Of a stretch of DNA of 64,000 nucleotides, positions 16,547 to 26,369 are shown piece by piece. Source of the DNA: Deltaproteobacteria bacterium HGW-Deltaproteobacteria-12 (GTDB taxonomy: Bacteria > Desulfobacterota > Syntrophia > Syntrophales > Smithellaceae). The notes beneath the pieces are model-generated. The model was given only the letters and a program-made list of their open reading frames with translations. It was not told where the DNA came from and made no database searches. Position numbers and translations under genes: made by a program. The DNA lies in NCBI GenBank assembly GCA_002840565.1, contig PHBK01000017.1:1-64000 (forward strand). Reading direction: 5' to 3'. Numbering within the stretch: the first letter of the stretch is position 1; every line of letters begins with the position of its first letter.

Positions 16547-18847
16547 TTATTTGATGCAGACTCGCCGGACTTGTTTGAAGTCGGTAAATCCTTTGAGGGA
16601 CTTGATTATGCCGTCCTGCAAGAGCGTTGTCATGCCTTCTTTCATCGATTGTTCCCGCATGACCTCGACAGATGAATGCTTTTGAATCATTCTTTTGATT
16701 TCATCAGAGCCAACCAGAAGTTCATGAATCCCCATCCGACCTTTGTATCCGGTTTTGTCGCAGACATCACAGCCTTTGGGACGGTACAGGAGGAATTTAT
16801 CGTCATAAGGAATATTTAACTTGGCAAAATCTTCCCTGCCATATGTTTCCACAATCTCCTCGAACTCTTCTTGATGGGGATGGTATTGTTCCTTGCATTT
16901 CTTACAAAGGGTCCGGACGAGACGCTGGGCCAGAATACCCAGTAAAGCGTCGGCAAAATTAAGCGGGTCAATGCCCATGTCCAGCAGGCGCACTATCGTT
17001 TCCGGGGCGCTGTTCGTATGCAATGTGCTGAAAACAAGATGGCCGGTAAGCGAGGCCTCGACTCCAGTCTTGGCTGTTTCAAAATCGCGCATTTCACCGA
17101 CCATGATAACATCCGGATCAGCGCGGAGAAATGCCCGCATGGCGGCGGCAAAATCAAAGCCGATTTTCGATTGAACCTGCACCTGCCGCAAACCGTATTG
17201 AGTAATTTCCACCGGGTCTTCTGCCGTCCAGATTTTTCTGTCCGGCTTGTTAATATGGTGCAGGGTGGCATGTAACGTCGTTGTTTTACCGGATCCGGTG
17301 GGACCGACAACAAGGATCATGCCGTAAGGCTTGGCGATGATATTGGTCATTTCCCTGTAATTGCGCGGCAGCAGGCCCATGTCTTCCAGCGGCATCGTCT
17401 CGCCCTTGGCTAAGATACGCATGACGACATCTTCCACGCCGCCTTGGGTGGGAATAGTTGCTACACGCAATTCAATTTCATCTCCTGTGGACCGGCGGAA
17501 TTTAATTTTTCCATCCTGGGGCAGTCTTTTGATGGTAATATCCAGATTGGACATAATTTTTATGCGCGAGATAAGTGCGTTGCGATAACTGAAGGGAACA
17601 GTCTGGTAAAGGGCGCAATCGCCGTCAACACGATAGCGGATTTCCACATTTTTTTTGCCGATGTTGGGTTCAACGTGAATATCCGAAGCACGGCGGGCAT
17701 AGGCATCATTGATGATTTTATTGACCAGTTGCATGATGACGCTGTCCGATTCGGTAACTGCATCTCCGCCTTCTTCGTCTTCGACGGCTGAATCTTCGTC
17801 ATCGAGCTTTCCTAAAAGTTCAGTGAAGGAATGCTCATCTTCGGGCGAGTGGTAAAAAAGATTGATATATTTGACTATATCTTCCGGTAAAGCAATATCG
17901 TATTTTACCTGCTTGGTTTTCAAAAGACTTTCAATGGTGTCTCTTTTTAAGATGTTGTTGGGATCGTCTATAATTACATGGATGTAGCCGTCCTTTTTCT
18001 CCAGGGGCACCCAAAGCTCGCGGCGCAAATAGTCCTTTTTAAGATTCCTGATCAGATCTCCCGGTATGACTGTTTTATCGTTATATAGCAGAAAGCGGCA
18101 ATGATAAAATTCTTCGAGAGAATGCCCGATGTCGTCTTTGGAGATTTTGTATTTACCCATGAGAAAATTTTCCATGGTTTCTTTTTTCTCTCGGGATTCC
18201 TCCCAGGCGCTTTCCAATTCATCTTCTTTGAGCAGATCATGGCTGATTAAATAATCAAACTTTGTCTTTCGGCGGGTAGCGAAACGCTGCTGGTTGAAAA
18301 AAGCAATGCCCAGAACTTCGGCAATTTCCTGCAAAAGACCTTTTTCATCCGGGGAAAAACTTCCCTGGCCGACTTTTCGATTGAGGATTTGTATAACTCC
18401 CATCAGCTGTTTCTTATGGAATATCGGGGCGGCAAGTATTTGTTTGGTCCTGTAACCTGATTTTTTATCCCAACTGTTGTCAAAAGAAAGTTCACGGTCG
18501 ATCGCTTGAAGTTCACTTTGGTTATAAGCATCACTTATATTCAGAAATTTTCCCGTGTTGGCGACATATCCGGCAATGCTTTTATTGCTGATGGGAACTC
18601 GAATTTCCTTCAACTCCGTTCCCGGCGTCAGAAACATCGAGTAAATTTCATTGCGCTGTTTATCAACCACATAAATGGTTATTGACTGGGCATTAAAAAG
18701 GTTGAGGATCCCGTCTTTTAAGTCAACAAGAATCTGCTTAATGTTTTGAGCCGCATGAATGCGGTTGGTGATATCCTGCAGAGCTTTGCTGAGCCGGAGT
18801 TTTTCATCAATATTGTTTGCAGACTGAGCGTTGGGCATTTCGTTCAT
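16547..18847 (-). CDS. GspE/PulE-family secretion or pilus ATPase with N-terminal GAF domain
   Basis: A 766-residue protein. Residues about 15-185 form a GAF-like sensor domain. Residues 200-330 look like the T2SSE_N (MshEN-like) domain, which in relatives can bind cyclic di-GMP. Residues 365-760 are the ATPase: Walker A GPTGSGKTTT at 515-524, the Asp-box/Walker B region RADPDVIMVGEMRD at 575-588, and a zinc tetracysteine CKKC...CDVCDKTGYKGRMGIHE. It powers type II secretion or type IV pilus assembly at the inner membrane. No secretin, pilin or GspF genes are beside it, so it is an orphan here. GGGAG lies 9 bases before the ATG. Confidence 0.85.
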   Translation of the reverse strand: MNEMPNAQSANNIDEKLRLSKALQDITNRIHAAQNIKQILVDLKDGILNLFNAQSITIYVVDKQRNEIYSMFLTPGTELKEIRVPISNKSIAGYVANTGKFLNISDAYNQSELQAIDRELSFDNSWDKKSGYRTKQILAAPIFHKKQLMGVIQILNRKVGQGSFSPDEKGLLQEIAEVLGIAFFNQQRFATRRKTKFDYLISHDLLKEDELESAWEESREKKETMENFLMGKYKISKDDIGHSLEEFYHCRFLLYNDKTVIPGDLIRNLKKDYLRRELWVPLEKKDGYIHVIIDDPNNILKRDTIESLLKTKQVKYDIALPEDIVKYINLFYHSPEDEHSFTELLGKLDDEDSAVEDEEGGDAVTESDSVIMQLVNKIINDAYARRASDIHVEPNIGKKNVEIRYRVDGDCALYQTVPFSYRNALISRIKIMSNLDITIKRLPQDGKIKFRRSTGDEIELRVATIPTQGGVEDVVMRILAKGETMPLEDMGLLPRNYREMTNIIAKPYGMILVVGPTGSGKTTTLHATLHHINKPDRKIWTAEDPVEITQYGLRQVQVQSKIGFDFAAAMRAFLRADPDVIMVGEMRDFETAKTGVEASLTGHLVFSTLHTNSAPETIVRLLDMGIDPLNFADALLGILAQRLVRTLCKKCKEQYHPHQEEFEEIVETYGREDFAKLNIPYDDKFLLYRPKGCDVCDKTGYKGRMGIHELLVGSDEIKRMIQKHSSVEVMREQSMKEGMTTLLQDGIIKSLKGFTDFKQVRRVCIK

Positions 18848-19037
18848 CAGTTATCTACTCCCTATAAATCTTGTAGCGCGGGCATTCTAACAGGGCTTGC
18901 TATTAATGTCAAATATCGGGTTTGTCATGGTTTTTCATCATCCTGCCCTATTTATTGCGACTTCTGTCCCGAAAAAATATGACCATCAGAATATTCTTTA
19001 CACATGGGCATGGGAGTATCATGATGTGTTAAAGATT

Positions 19038-21110
19038 TTACCCTGCGGTAACGATTTTAGAAAAATCGGCAATCAAATGAAATGTGTTTGATATTTCGCA
19101 AAGCAGTGACAGACGGTTGAGTCTCACTTTTTCATCTTTGTCCATGACCATGACGGCATCAAAAAAAGCATCAACCGGCGGGCGCAATCTGGCCATTTCC
19201 AGTAAAGCAAAGTTATAATCATTCCTTGCAATGCCGGCAATTATTTTTCCCTTGGTTTCATTTGCCGCCCCGTGCAAATTCTTTTCAGCATCGGAAACAA
19301 AGAGCGAAACGTCCACATTCGGGCTGCTAAAGTCTTTGAGAATATTGTCCACGCGCTTAAAAGCGATTGAAACAAGTTCAAATTCCGGATTGGCGCGAAA
19401 ATCCTGCAGGGCTTTGATCTTTTCCGATGCAGCTACAAGATCGTTCCAGCCGGCGGCCAGGACTGCCTCCACAGTGTCGTAAGCATAGCCTTGAGAGATT
19501 AACTGATTCTGATAACGGCCGGTAAAGAATTCCCGGATGTCTTTCTCAATTTCTGTGGCCGGTTTTTTTAGAGAGTTATCCAATAATTTCAAACTCTCAT
19601 CGATGAGAAAATCCAGCGGCAGCGGGTAGCGCTTGGCCAGAATAATATTAATCACACCTAATGCCTGCCGCCGCAGTGCATAAGGATCGGCCGTGCCGGT
19701 GGGCGGCAGGCCGACACCGAAGAAACCGCAGATCGTGTCAATTTTGTCGGCAATACCTACAATTGCTCCTTCATCAGTCTGAGGCAGGTCGCCTCCTGCC
19801 GCAATCGGCAGGTAGTGTTCGTAGATGGCGCGGGCGACTACCGGGTTTTCATTGGCGAGAAGCGCATACTCTCTTCCCATAATGCCCTGCAATTCCGAAA
19901 ATTCACCGACCATTTGTGTCTCCAGATCGGCTTTTGCCAGCAGGGCCGTGCGGTCAACCGACTCTAGAAAAGATGGATTCACTTTATCTGCTATTATCGC
20001 CGCAAGCTTCCGGAAGCGCATGACTTTGTCGTAAGACGTGCCTAGAAGTTTATGAAACACTACTTTTTTTAAAGCCTCCAGACGCTGTTCCAGGGGCACT
20101 TTCTGATCTTCTTCGAAAAAGAACCGCGCATCGGCCAGACGGGCGCGAATAACTTTTTCGTTGCCGCGCGCTACAACGCTCAAGTCGCGTGCTTTCGTAT
20201 TACTCACAGCGATGAAGTAAGGCAGCAATTTACCCGCAGCATCGGTTACCGGAAAGTATTTCTGATGGGAAATCATGGTGGTGGTCAGGACTTCCTTGGG
20301 TACCTGCAGGAATTCCTGATCGAAACTGCCGCGGACAATTACCGGATACTCCACTAGAAAGGCAACGGTTTCTAAAAGATCGTCAGTATAAAAAATATTT
20401 CCGCCGGCTTCCGCCGCTGCTTTTTGTGCTTCTTCCAGAATTATTTTCTTTCTCTGGGCAGGATCAACAATGACGTAATTCTCTTTTGTTTTATCTTTAT
20501 AATCAGCGAAATTCCGGACTGCAAAGGAATTGGGGGCCAGGAAACGGTGCCCGTAAGAACAATTCGAACTCTGCACCGCTTCTAATTGCATCGATACGAT
20601 TTCGCCGCCGTAAAGAGCCAATATCCAATGAATGGGCCTGGCAAAGCGCAATTCATAATTCGCCCAGCGCATGGATTTGCGAAAGGGAATGGATGTAGCA
20701 AGTTTTGTCAGAATTTCCGGTAAAAGAACAGCAGTCGGCTCGCCGGAAATTGTTTTGCGGACCGCCAGATATTCGCCTTTCTCCGTCGTTATCGTTGCCA
20801 ATTGGGAAATTTCCAGACCTTGACCTCTGGCAAAACCTAAAGCTGCTTTGGAAGGGTTACCAGCGGCATCAAAAGCAGACTTTTTGGCGGGGCCAAGTTT
20901 TTCTATAGTCTGATCTTCCTGCTTTTCGGCCAGTTCGGCAATATAAAGGCACAGGCGGCGCGGTGTTGCCAGAACCTGAATGCCGGTAAACGGGATTCTT
21001 TTTTCGGACAGCGCTTTTGCGGTTATTTCTTCAATGTCTTTGATGGCCTTGGGCAAGAAAGCAGCGGGAATTTCTTCGGTTCCAATTTCAAAAAGCAGTT
21101 CTTTACTCAT
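19038..21110 (-). CDS. glyS: glycyl-tRNA synthetase beta subunit
   Basis: A 690-residue subunit of the heterotetrameric glycyl-tRNA synthetase found in most Gram-negative bacteria. It binds tRNA-Gly and works with GlyQ in the cytoplasm. The N-terminal LLFEIGTEEIPAAFLP and the central RLADARFFFEEDQ blocks are diagnostic, and the C-terminus carries the DALR-like anticodon-binding domain. I chose the ATG at 21110 because GGAG lies 6 bases upstream and the protein then begins MSKELLFEIGTEE; the frame runs a further 66 bases upstream. It follows glyQ on the same strand after about 130 bases. Confidence 0.95.
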   Translation of the reverse strand: MSKELLFEIGTEEIPAAFLPKAIKDIEEITAKALSEKRIPFTGIQVLATPRRLCLYIAELAEKQEDQTIEKLGPAKKSAFDAAGNPSKAALGFARGQGLEISQLATITTEKGEYLAVRKTISGEPTAVLLPEILTKLATSIPFRKSMRWANYELRFARPIHWILALYGGEIVSMQLEAVQSSNCSYGHRFLAPNSFAVRNFADYKDKTKENYVIVDPAQRKKIILEEAQKAAAEAGGNIFYTDDLLETVAFLVEYPVIVRGSFDQEFLQVPKEVLTTTMISHQKYFPVTDAAGKLLPYFIAVSNTKARDLSVVARGNEKVIRARLADARFFFEEDQKVPLEQRLEALKKVVFHKLLGTSYDKVMRFRKLAAIIADKVNPSFLESVDRTALLAKADLETQMVGEFSELQGIMGREYALLANENPVVARAIYEHYLPIAAGGDLPQTDEGAIVGIADKIDTICGFFGVGLPPTGTADPYALRRQALGVINIILAKRYPLPLDFLIDESLKLLDNSLKKPATEIEKDIREFFTGRYQNQLISQGYAYDTVEAVLAAGWNDLVAASEKIKALQDFRANPEFELVSIAFKRVDNILKDFSSPNVDVSLFVSDAEKNLHGAANETKGKIIAGIARNDYNFALLEMARLRPPVDAFFDAVMVMDKDEKVRLNRLSLLCEISNTFHLIADFSKIVTAG

Positions 21111-21238
21111 TATCTTCTCCAGGTGTTGCATTGCGATATATTTTAAACTTTTCTGTAAGTCGTTGTTCAGCAACAACTTAACATTGTGGTATCATAGCCG
21201 GCGAAATGGTCCATAACTAAATGGCTGAAGTGCAACAT

Positions 21239-22117
21239 TTATTTCGTAACGGCTCCTAAAAGCGGATAGCCCATTTCCTCACGCTGTTTTAAATACAGTT
21301 CGGCGCTTAGTCTCGCCAGATTTCTGACCCGGCCGATATAATTCGTCCGTTCATTAACACTGATGGCGCCGCGGGCGTTGAGCAGATTAAAAACATGCGA
21401 GCATTTCAAGCAGTAATCATAGGCTGGCAGGACCAGTTTCTTATCGGCAATAACCAGGGCTTCCTGCTCGTACATGTCGAAAAGTTTTCTTAGCATTTCG
21501 ATGTTGGCAATTTCAAAGTTATAAGTGGAAAACTCAACTTCCCCCTGATGGTGGATCTCGCCGTATTTCACTTTGTCCGTCCACTGCAGATCGTAGACAT
21601 TGTTGATCCCCTGAAGGTACATGGCGATGCGTTCCGTTCCGTAGGTCAGCTCACCGCAGACCGGTTTGCAGTCAAAGCCGCCGACCTGCTGAAAATAGGT
21701 AAATTGCGATATTTCCATGCCATCAAGCCAGACCTCCCAGCCCAGTCCCCAGGCGCCCAGAGTAGGGGATTCCCAGTCGTCCTCGACAAAACGGATGTCA
21801 TGCTCCAGAGGATCAATACCGAAGCTTTTCAGTGAATTCAGATAAAGTTCCTGAATATTGATTGGCGATGGTTTCAAAATCACCTGATATTGATAATAGT
21901 GCTGGAGCCGGTTGGGGTTTTTCCCATAGCGGCCGTCGGTCGGTCGCCGTGACGGCTGGACATAGGCCACGTTCCACGGTTCCGGCCCCAGGGCGCGCAG
22001 GCAGGTTGCCGGGTGGAATGTTCCCGCGCCGACTTCCATATCGTAAGGCTGCTGAATTACACATCCCTGGGAATGCCAGTATTGTTCCAGGGCGAAGATT
22101 AATTCCTGAAAAGTCAC
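21239..22117 (-). CDS. glyQ: glycyl-tRNA synthetase alpha subunit
   Basis: A 292-residue catalytic subunit. [18 protein letters not shown] at the N-terminus and [20 protein letters not shown] are near-invariant in GlyQ, and the length is as usual. It activates glycine and, with GlyS, charges tRNA-Gly. The start is a GTG at 22117 preceded by AAGGAGG with suitable spacing. It is first in the glyQ-glyS pair and divergent from dinB. I see no T-box in the leader. Confidence 0.95.
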   Translation of the reverse strand: MTFQELIFALEQYWHSQGCVIQQPYDMEVGAGTFHPATCLRALGPEPWNVAYVQPSRRPTDGRYGKNPNRLQHYYQYQVILKPSPINIQELYLNSLKSFGIDPLEHDIRFVEDDWESPTLGAWGLGWEVWLDGMEISQFTYFQQVGGFDCKPVCGELTYGTERIAMYLQGINNVYDLQWTDKVKYGEIHHQGEVEFSTYNFEIANIEMLRKLFDMYEQEALVIADKKLVLPAYDYCLKCSHVFNLLNARGAISVNERTNYIGRVRNLARLSAELYLKQREEMGYPLLGAVTK

Positions 22118-22333
22118 AATTTCCTCCTTGTTGCTTTAGGCAAAGAACTAGCCAATATAGCTGGCCTTTAGACAAAGGCGTTCCTAGCATGACCGGGCCA
22201 TGGTGTCAATATGAAAGGGCGAAACGATCACAGGTAAATAATATTATCCGGGTCGATTTTTCCTGCTTTACTTTACTTTGGTCTTGATATGTAATCTCCG
22301 GAAATAAAAAAATATCAGTTCCAGAACAGGATA

Positions 22334-23431
22334 ATGACCGCAAGTATACCCGCCAAAAGAAGGATTCTTCATCTTGATATGGATGCCTTTTTCGCTGCTG
22401 TGGAGGAGCAGCGCAATCCGGCGCTGAGAGGCAAACCTGTCGTCATCGGTGGCAGAGGTGATCCGACCAAAAGGGGTGTTGTCTCCACAGCCAATTATGA
22501 AGCCAGAAAATACGGCATACATTCGGCAATGCCGCTGATAACCGCGTATAAGATTTGCCCTCAGGCTGTTTTCCTGCCTGTGGATTATGAAGCTTATGTG
22601 AGGGTTTCCCGACAATTTAAATCTACGCTTTTATTTATTACCCCGATTATCGAAGACATTGGAATAGATGAAGTTTACCTGGATGTGTCGGAACTTGAGG
22701 AAACATCGGAAAATATTGTTGAACGAATCAAATCCGGGATTAAAGAAAAAACCGGCTTAACCTGCTCGGTCGGCATAGCGACCAACAAGCTTTTGGCCAA
22801 AATTGCCTCGGATATGCAAAAACCGGATGGGATGACGATTTTGAATGAAGAAGATATTGAAAGCCGGTTATGGCCGCTGCCGACGAGGAAATTATATGGA
22901 ATCGGACCGAAGACCGAAGCGTATCTGAAAAAAATCGGTGTTGAGACCATTGGACAACTGGCTGCCCTGAAACTGGAGAATTTGCTGGAGCATTTTGGCA
23001 ACTCCTATGGTCACTACCTTTATGATTCCGCCAGGGGGATTAATGACAGCCCTCTGGTTATGCACTGGGAAGCTAAATCAATCAGCCGCGAGACTACTTT
23101 TCAGAAAGATGTAAAAGACTGGCAGTTTATAGCAAAAACTCTGGCGGCACTGACCCGGGAAGTAGTCACTGACCTGCGCGATGGCGGGCACGCTGCCAGG
23201 ACAGTAACCATCAAAATCCGATTCAGTGACTTTCAAACCCTCACCCGGGCCAAAACCATAGACGAATATACGGATTCCGAAGAAGAGTTGAGGAGGGCGG
23301 CGTTTGCCTGTCTGAAGCGAATTGATCTGAACAAACGCGTCCGGTTGATTGGTGTGAGGGCCAGCAGTCTGGGAAGAAGGGGCGGGGAAAAACAGCAAAT
23401 CGTTTTTTCGAAAAAAAGGTTGACTTACTAA
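22334..23431 (+). CDS. dinB: DNA polymerase IV
   Basis: A 365-residue Y-family translesion polymerase. LHLDMDAFFAAVEEQ carries the first catalytic Asp. VVSTANYEARKYGIHSAMP is the finger region. DIGIDEVYLDVSE holds the catalytic Asp-Glu pair. A helix-hairpin-helix thumb region (KLYGIGPKTEAYLKKIG) and the little-finger domain follow. It lacks a C-terminal clamp-binding QLxLF-type motif that I can recognise with certainty; the end reads QQIVFSKKRLTY. I see no clear LexA box. It is divergent from glyQ. Confidence 0.92.
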   Translation: MTASIPAKRRILHLDMDAFFAAVEEQRNPALRGKPVVIGGRGDPTKRGVVSTANYEARKYGIHSAMPLITAYKICPQAVFLPVDYEAYVRVSRQFKSTLLFITPIIEDIGIDEVYLDVSELEETSENIVERIKSGIKEKTGLTCSVGIATNKLLAKIASDMQKPDGMTILNEEDIESRLWPLPTRKLYGIGPKTEAYLKKIGVETIGQLAALKLENLLEHFGNSYGHYLYDSARGINDSPLVMHWEAKSISRETTFQKDVKDWQFIAKTLAALTREVVTDLRDGGHAARTVTIKIRFSDFQTLTRAKTIDEYTDSEEELRRAAFACLKRIDLNKRVRLIGVRASSLGRRGGEKQQIVFSKKRLTY

Positions 23432-23533
23432 AGGATCAAGTTTAAAAAGAAAATGGTTTAAAGATGTCGTTAACATCGGTCACTTTTCGAAAAAGACAAG
23501 TAATAATATCTACCTTAATACAAGGAGGGTGAA

Positions 23534-24832
23534 ATGAAAAAAATTGTAATGTTTCTTATGGCTCTTGCGATGCTGTCTGCAGCCACGGCGGGATATGCGC
23601 AAGTTAAGGCAGGGTCGATCACCGTTTCGCCAACGCTTGGCGGTTACATATTTGAAGGTAATGAAGATACGAGCAACTCCTTGGGTATCGGGCTGCGAGC
23701 CGGTTACAATTTTACCAGGTACCTTGGTTTGGAAGGCTTTGTTCATTATTTTCCCACGGAGATAACCGGTCCGGGCGGTAAGGAAAAAAGCAATTTTCTC
23801 GGCTACGGGATCGAAGGTCTTTTCCACATTCTGCCGAACGGACCGCTGGTGCCTTTCCTGGCAGTCGGTGTCGGAGGCACCCACTATAGCAGCAAATACG
23901 TTGACACCACCGAAGACAAAGCGAACAAAATTGCTGTTGATTACGGAGTGGGAGTGAAGTATTTCCTGACGGAAAATTTTGCCCTGCGCGCCGATGTGCG
24001 ACATGTTATTCCATTCGGCGACATCCATCACAATCTTCTCTATTCAATAGGTTTAACCATTGCCTTTGGCGGAGCCAAAAAGGCTGCTGTAGCTGAGGGA
24101 TCGGCTGTTCAGCAGGCCGCTGCTCCGGCAGCAGTGATAATGGATTCAGATAAAGACGGAGTTCCGGATGATCGGGATAAATGCCCCGGCACGCCTGCCG
24201 GTGTGGCGGTGGATAGGGACGGCTGCCCGCCGGATACCGACAGGGATGGCGTTCCCGATTATCTCGATCGGTGCCCCGATACACCTGCCGGTGTGGCGGT
24301 GGATAGGGATGGCTGCCCGCCGGATGCGGATAAAGACGGTGTTCCCGATTACCTGGATAAATGTCCCGGAACGCCAATCGGCGTGTCGGTAGATAAAGAT
24401 GGTTGTCCTCCGCCTCCGCCTCCGGTTGTTCAGGAAACGAGGAGCCAGGCGGAGAAAGCACGAGAAATTCAAGAGAAGGGAAGAACAACCCTGAAAGTGT
24501 TCTTTGCCTTCGATAAATCAGAGATCAAGAAAAACTCCTTTGAGGAAATTGATGACATGGTTGCGGTTTTGAAAAAGTATCCTGCATTGAATATAACCAT
24601 CGAAGGACATACGGATAATGTCGGCAGCGCTGCATATAACAAGAAACTTTCGCAGCAGCGCGCCGAAGCGGTGAAGAAATACATGGTCATAAAAGGTGGC
24701 ATTGATGCGAAACGCCTGAATGCGGTAGGCTTCGGTCTGGAGAAGCCCATTGCTACCAATGGCACGAAAGAAGGCAGGGCAAAGAACCGCCGTGTGGAAG
24801 CGGCAACTGCCGATTATACTATTAAGAAGTGA
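23534..24832 (+). CDS. OmpA-family outer-membrane protein with thrombospondin type 3 repeats
   Basis: A 432-residue exported protein. A signal peptide covers about residues 1-22 (MKKIVMFLMALAMLSAATAG, YAQ). A beta-barrel domain runs to about 195. Three 30-residue, calcium-binding TSP3-type repeats (D-x-D-x-DGVPD-x2-D-x-CP-x-TP) run to about 293. A proline stretch and a C-terminal OmpA peptidoglycan-binding domain (NITIEGHTDNVGSAAYNKKL) follow. It anchors the outer membrane to the cell wall. AAGGAGGGTGAA precedes the ATG, and a bidirectional terminator follows the stop. Confidence 0.92.
   Translation: MKKIVMFLMALAMLSAATAGYAQVKAGSITVSPTLGGYIFEGNEDTSNSLGIGLRAGYNFTRYLGLEGFVHYFPTEITGPGGKEKSNFLGYGIEGLFHILPNGPLVPFLAVGVGGTHYSSKYVDTTEDKANKIAVDYGVGVKYFLTENFALRADVRHVIPFGDIHHNLLYSIGLTIAFGGAKKAAVAEGSAVQQAAAPAAVIMDSDKDGVPDDRDKCPGTPAGVAVDRDGCPPDTDRDGVPDYLDRCPDTPAGVAVDRDGCPPDADKDGVPDYLDKCPGTPIGVSVDKDGCPPPPPPVVQETRSQAEKAREIQEKGRTTLKVFFAFDKSEIKKNSFEEIDDMVAVLKKYPALNITIEGHTDNVGSAAYNKKLSQQRAEAVKKYMVIKGGIDAKRLNAVGFGLEKPIATNGTKEGRAKNRRVEAATADYTIKK
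24143..24412 (+). repeat. three tandem 90-bp repeats inside the OmpA-family gene
   Basis: Units 24143-24232, 24233-24322 and 24323-24412 each encode one 30-residue TSP3 repeat. The DNA is strongly conserved between units (for example CGGTGTGGCGGTGGATAGGG in the first two), which suggests recent duplication or gene conversion. Confidence 0.85.
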
Positions 24833-24881
24833 GCCCGGCTGAAGGAAACAAGACTTAAAATCTGAAGGTAAAAAAGTATAA

Positions 24882-24913
24882 AAAAGCCCCTGCGGTTCGC
24901 CCCAGGGGCTTTT
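24882..24913. terminator. bidirectional rho-independent terminator
   Basis: AAAAGCCCCTG (24882-24892) pairs perfectly with CAGGGGCTTTT (24903-24913) over a 10-base loop. Runs of T follow on both strands. It serves the OmpA-family gene on plus and the U32 peptidase gene on minus. Confidence 0.92.
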
Positions 24914-24922
24914 GTTTTTAGT

Positions 24923-26155
24923 TTAATTGTCTTCAGCCTTCGGCCTTATAGCCTTTCTGATCATTGCTCCCACCGGCGCGCGGCCTTCCCACGGGAAATA
25001 AACCTTATTGCCGCCATGAGCTGTGGCCAGCCTGTTTCCATTGAAATCAAGCATAGTCAAGGAATCTATTTTAACTGTGCTTTCCGGTAATATCAGTTCC
25101 AGCTCATCGCCGGCAGTCAGGCGGTTCCTGACATCCAATAGAATTATTTTTCGGGTGGCGTCATATTCCAGGATTGTTCCCGCCGGTTCATGAGTTTGAA
25201 TATATTTTATATCCGGACTGGTTTCATTGATCTTTTCTTCGCTGAAGGCAAAGCCGGTTGTGTAACCACGGTTGGATATTTTTCCGAGCTCATCGAGCCA
25301 TTCCGGCTTGCTCCGATAGTTAGCGGTATGTCTGATAAGAGTGTCCAGAGCCTGGCGGTATGTTCTGGTTACCATTGCCACATAATAGGATGATTTCATC
25401 CGGCCTTCAATCTTCAGACTGACAACGCCGGAAGCTAATATTTCCGGCAGATATTCAATTAAACATAAATCCCGGGAACTCAATAAGTAACTGTACCTTT
25501 CATCTTCTTCCAGAACGAGTGGTTCGGTGGGACGGGTGGATTCATGCAGCAGGTACTCCCAGCGGCAGGGCTGGCTGCAATCGCCCTGATTGGCGCTGCG
25601 CCGGTTACGAAAAGCGGACAAATAACAGCGCCCCGAGTAGGCCACGCACATGGCGCCGTGCACGAAAATCTCCAGTTCCATTTCGGGAACAGCCGCCGCT
25701 ATCTCACTGATTTCCTTTAAGTTCAACTCCCGGGCCAGGACGATCCGCCGCACTCCCTGATCCTGCCAGAAACGAACCGCATCGGTATTGGTGGTATTAG
25801 CCTGAGTGCTCAAATGAAGAGGAATTCTTGGCGCCAGATCACCCAGCAGCCTGACCATGCCCGGATCGCTGACGATGAGCGCGTCAAGCCCGACGGCTTT
25901 AACCTCGGGTATAATCTGCCGCATCAGATCCAGGTCGGTATTACGGGCAAAGGTATTGACTGCGCCATAGACTTTTACCCCTTGGGCGTGGGCATCTTTT
26001 ATCCCTGAGGCTAAATCGGCAAGGAGCATTTCAGCGGACTGCGAGCGCAGACTCAGACCGGCAATGCCGACATATACAGCGTCAGCGCCATATAGGATAG
26101 CTGTATGCATCTTTTCCCGATTGCCTGCGGGTATTAACAATTCCGGTATTTTCAT
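24923..26155 (-). CDS. peptidase U32 family protein (RlhA/YegQ-like)
   Basis: A 410-residue U32-family protein. LLIPAGNREKMHTAILYGADAVYVG is the N-terminal hallmark (given in two parts of the barrel), and the Cys-containing block AMCVAYSGRCYLSAFRNRRS, then NQGDCSQPCRWEY is the U32 signature whose cysteines bind an Fe-S cluster in RlhA, UbiU/V and TrhP. In those relatives the family performs RNA or quinone hydroxylation rather than proteolysis. The ATG at 26155, with AAGGAAACG upstream, gives the conserved MKIPELLIPAG start. Confidence 0.85.
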   Translation of the reverse strand: MKIPELLIPAGNREKMHTAILYGADAVYVGIAGLSLRSQSAEMLLADLASGIKDAHAQGVKVYGAVNTFARNTDLDLMRQIIPEVKAVGLDALIVSDPGMVRLLGDLAPRIPLHLSTQANTTNTDAVRFWQDQGVRRIVLARELNLKEISEIAAAVPEMELEIFVHGAMCVAYSGRCYLSAFRNRRSANQGDCSQPCRWEYLLHESTRPTEPLVLEEDERYSYLLSSRDLCLIEYLPEILASGVVSLKIEGRMKSSYYVAMVTRTYRQALDTLIRHTANYRSKPEWLDELGKISNRGYTTGFAFSEEKINETSPDIKYIQTHEPAGTILEYDATRKIILLDVRNRLTAGDELELILPESTVKIDSLTMLDFNGNRLATAHGGNKVYFPWEGRAPVGAMIRKAIRPKAEDN

Positions 26156-26369
26156 AGCCGTTTCCTTTATAATATTTTCGGAAAAATATGTTAGCAAAAA
26201 AAATTACCCGGCACAAATAAATGGCATATCTGATGCCGGCGATTGCAATTCCCTATGCATTTTGGGGCCATTCCAGTTCATTATTTCGTTGACAGGCAAC
26301 GGCATTTGCCCCTATATTGTTCCCGGGGAAAGTGAGTACTCCTTACAATGTGTTCCGGGTGACAGAAGA

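Noticed and set aside
24143-24412. Possible CRISPR or satellite repeat
   Set aside because: The three 90-base units are in frame and encode TSP3 protein repeats without spacers.
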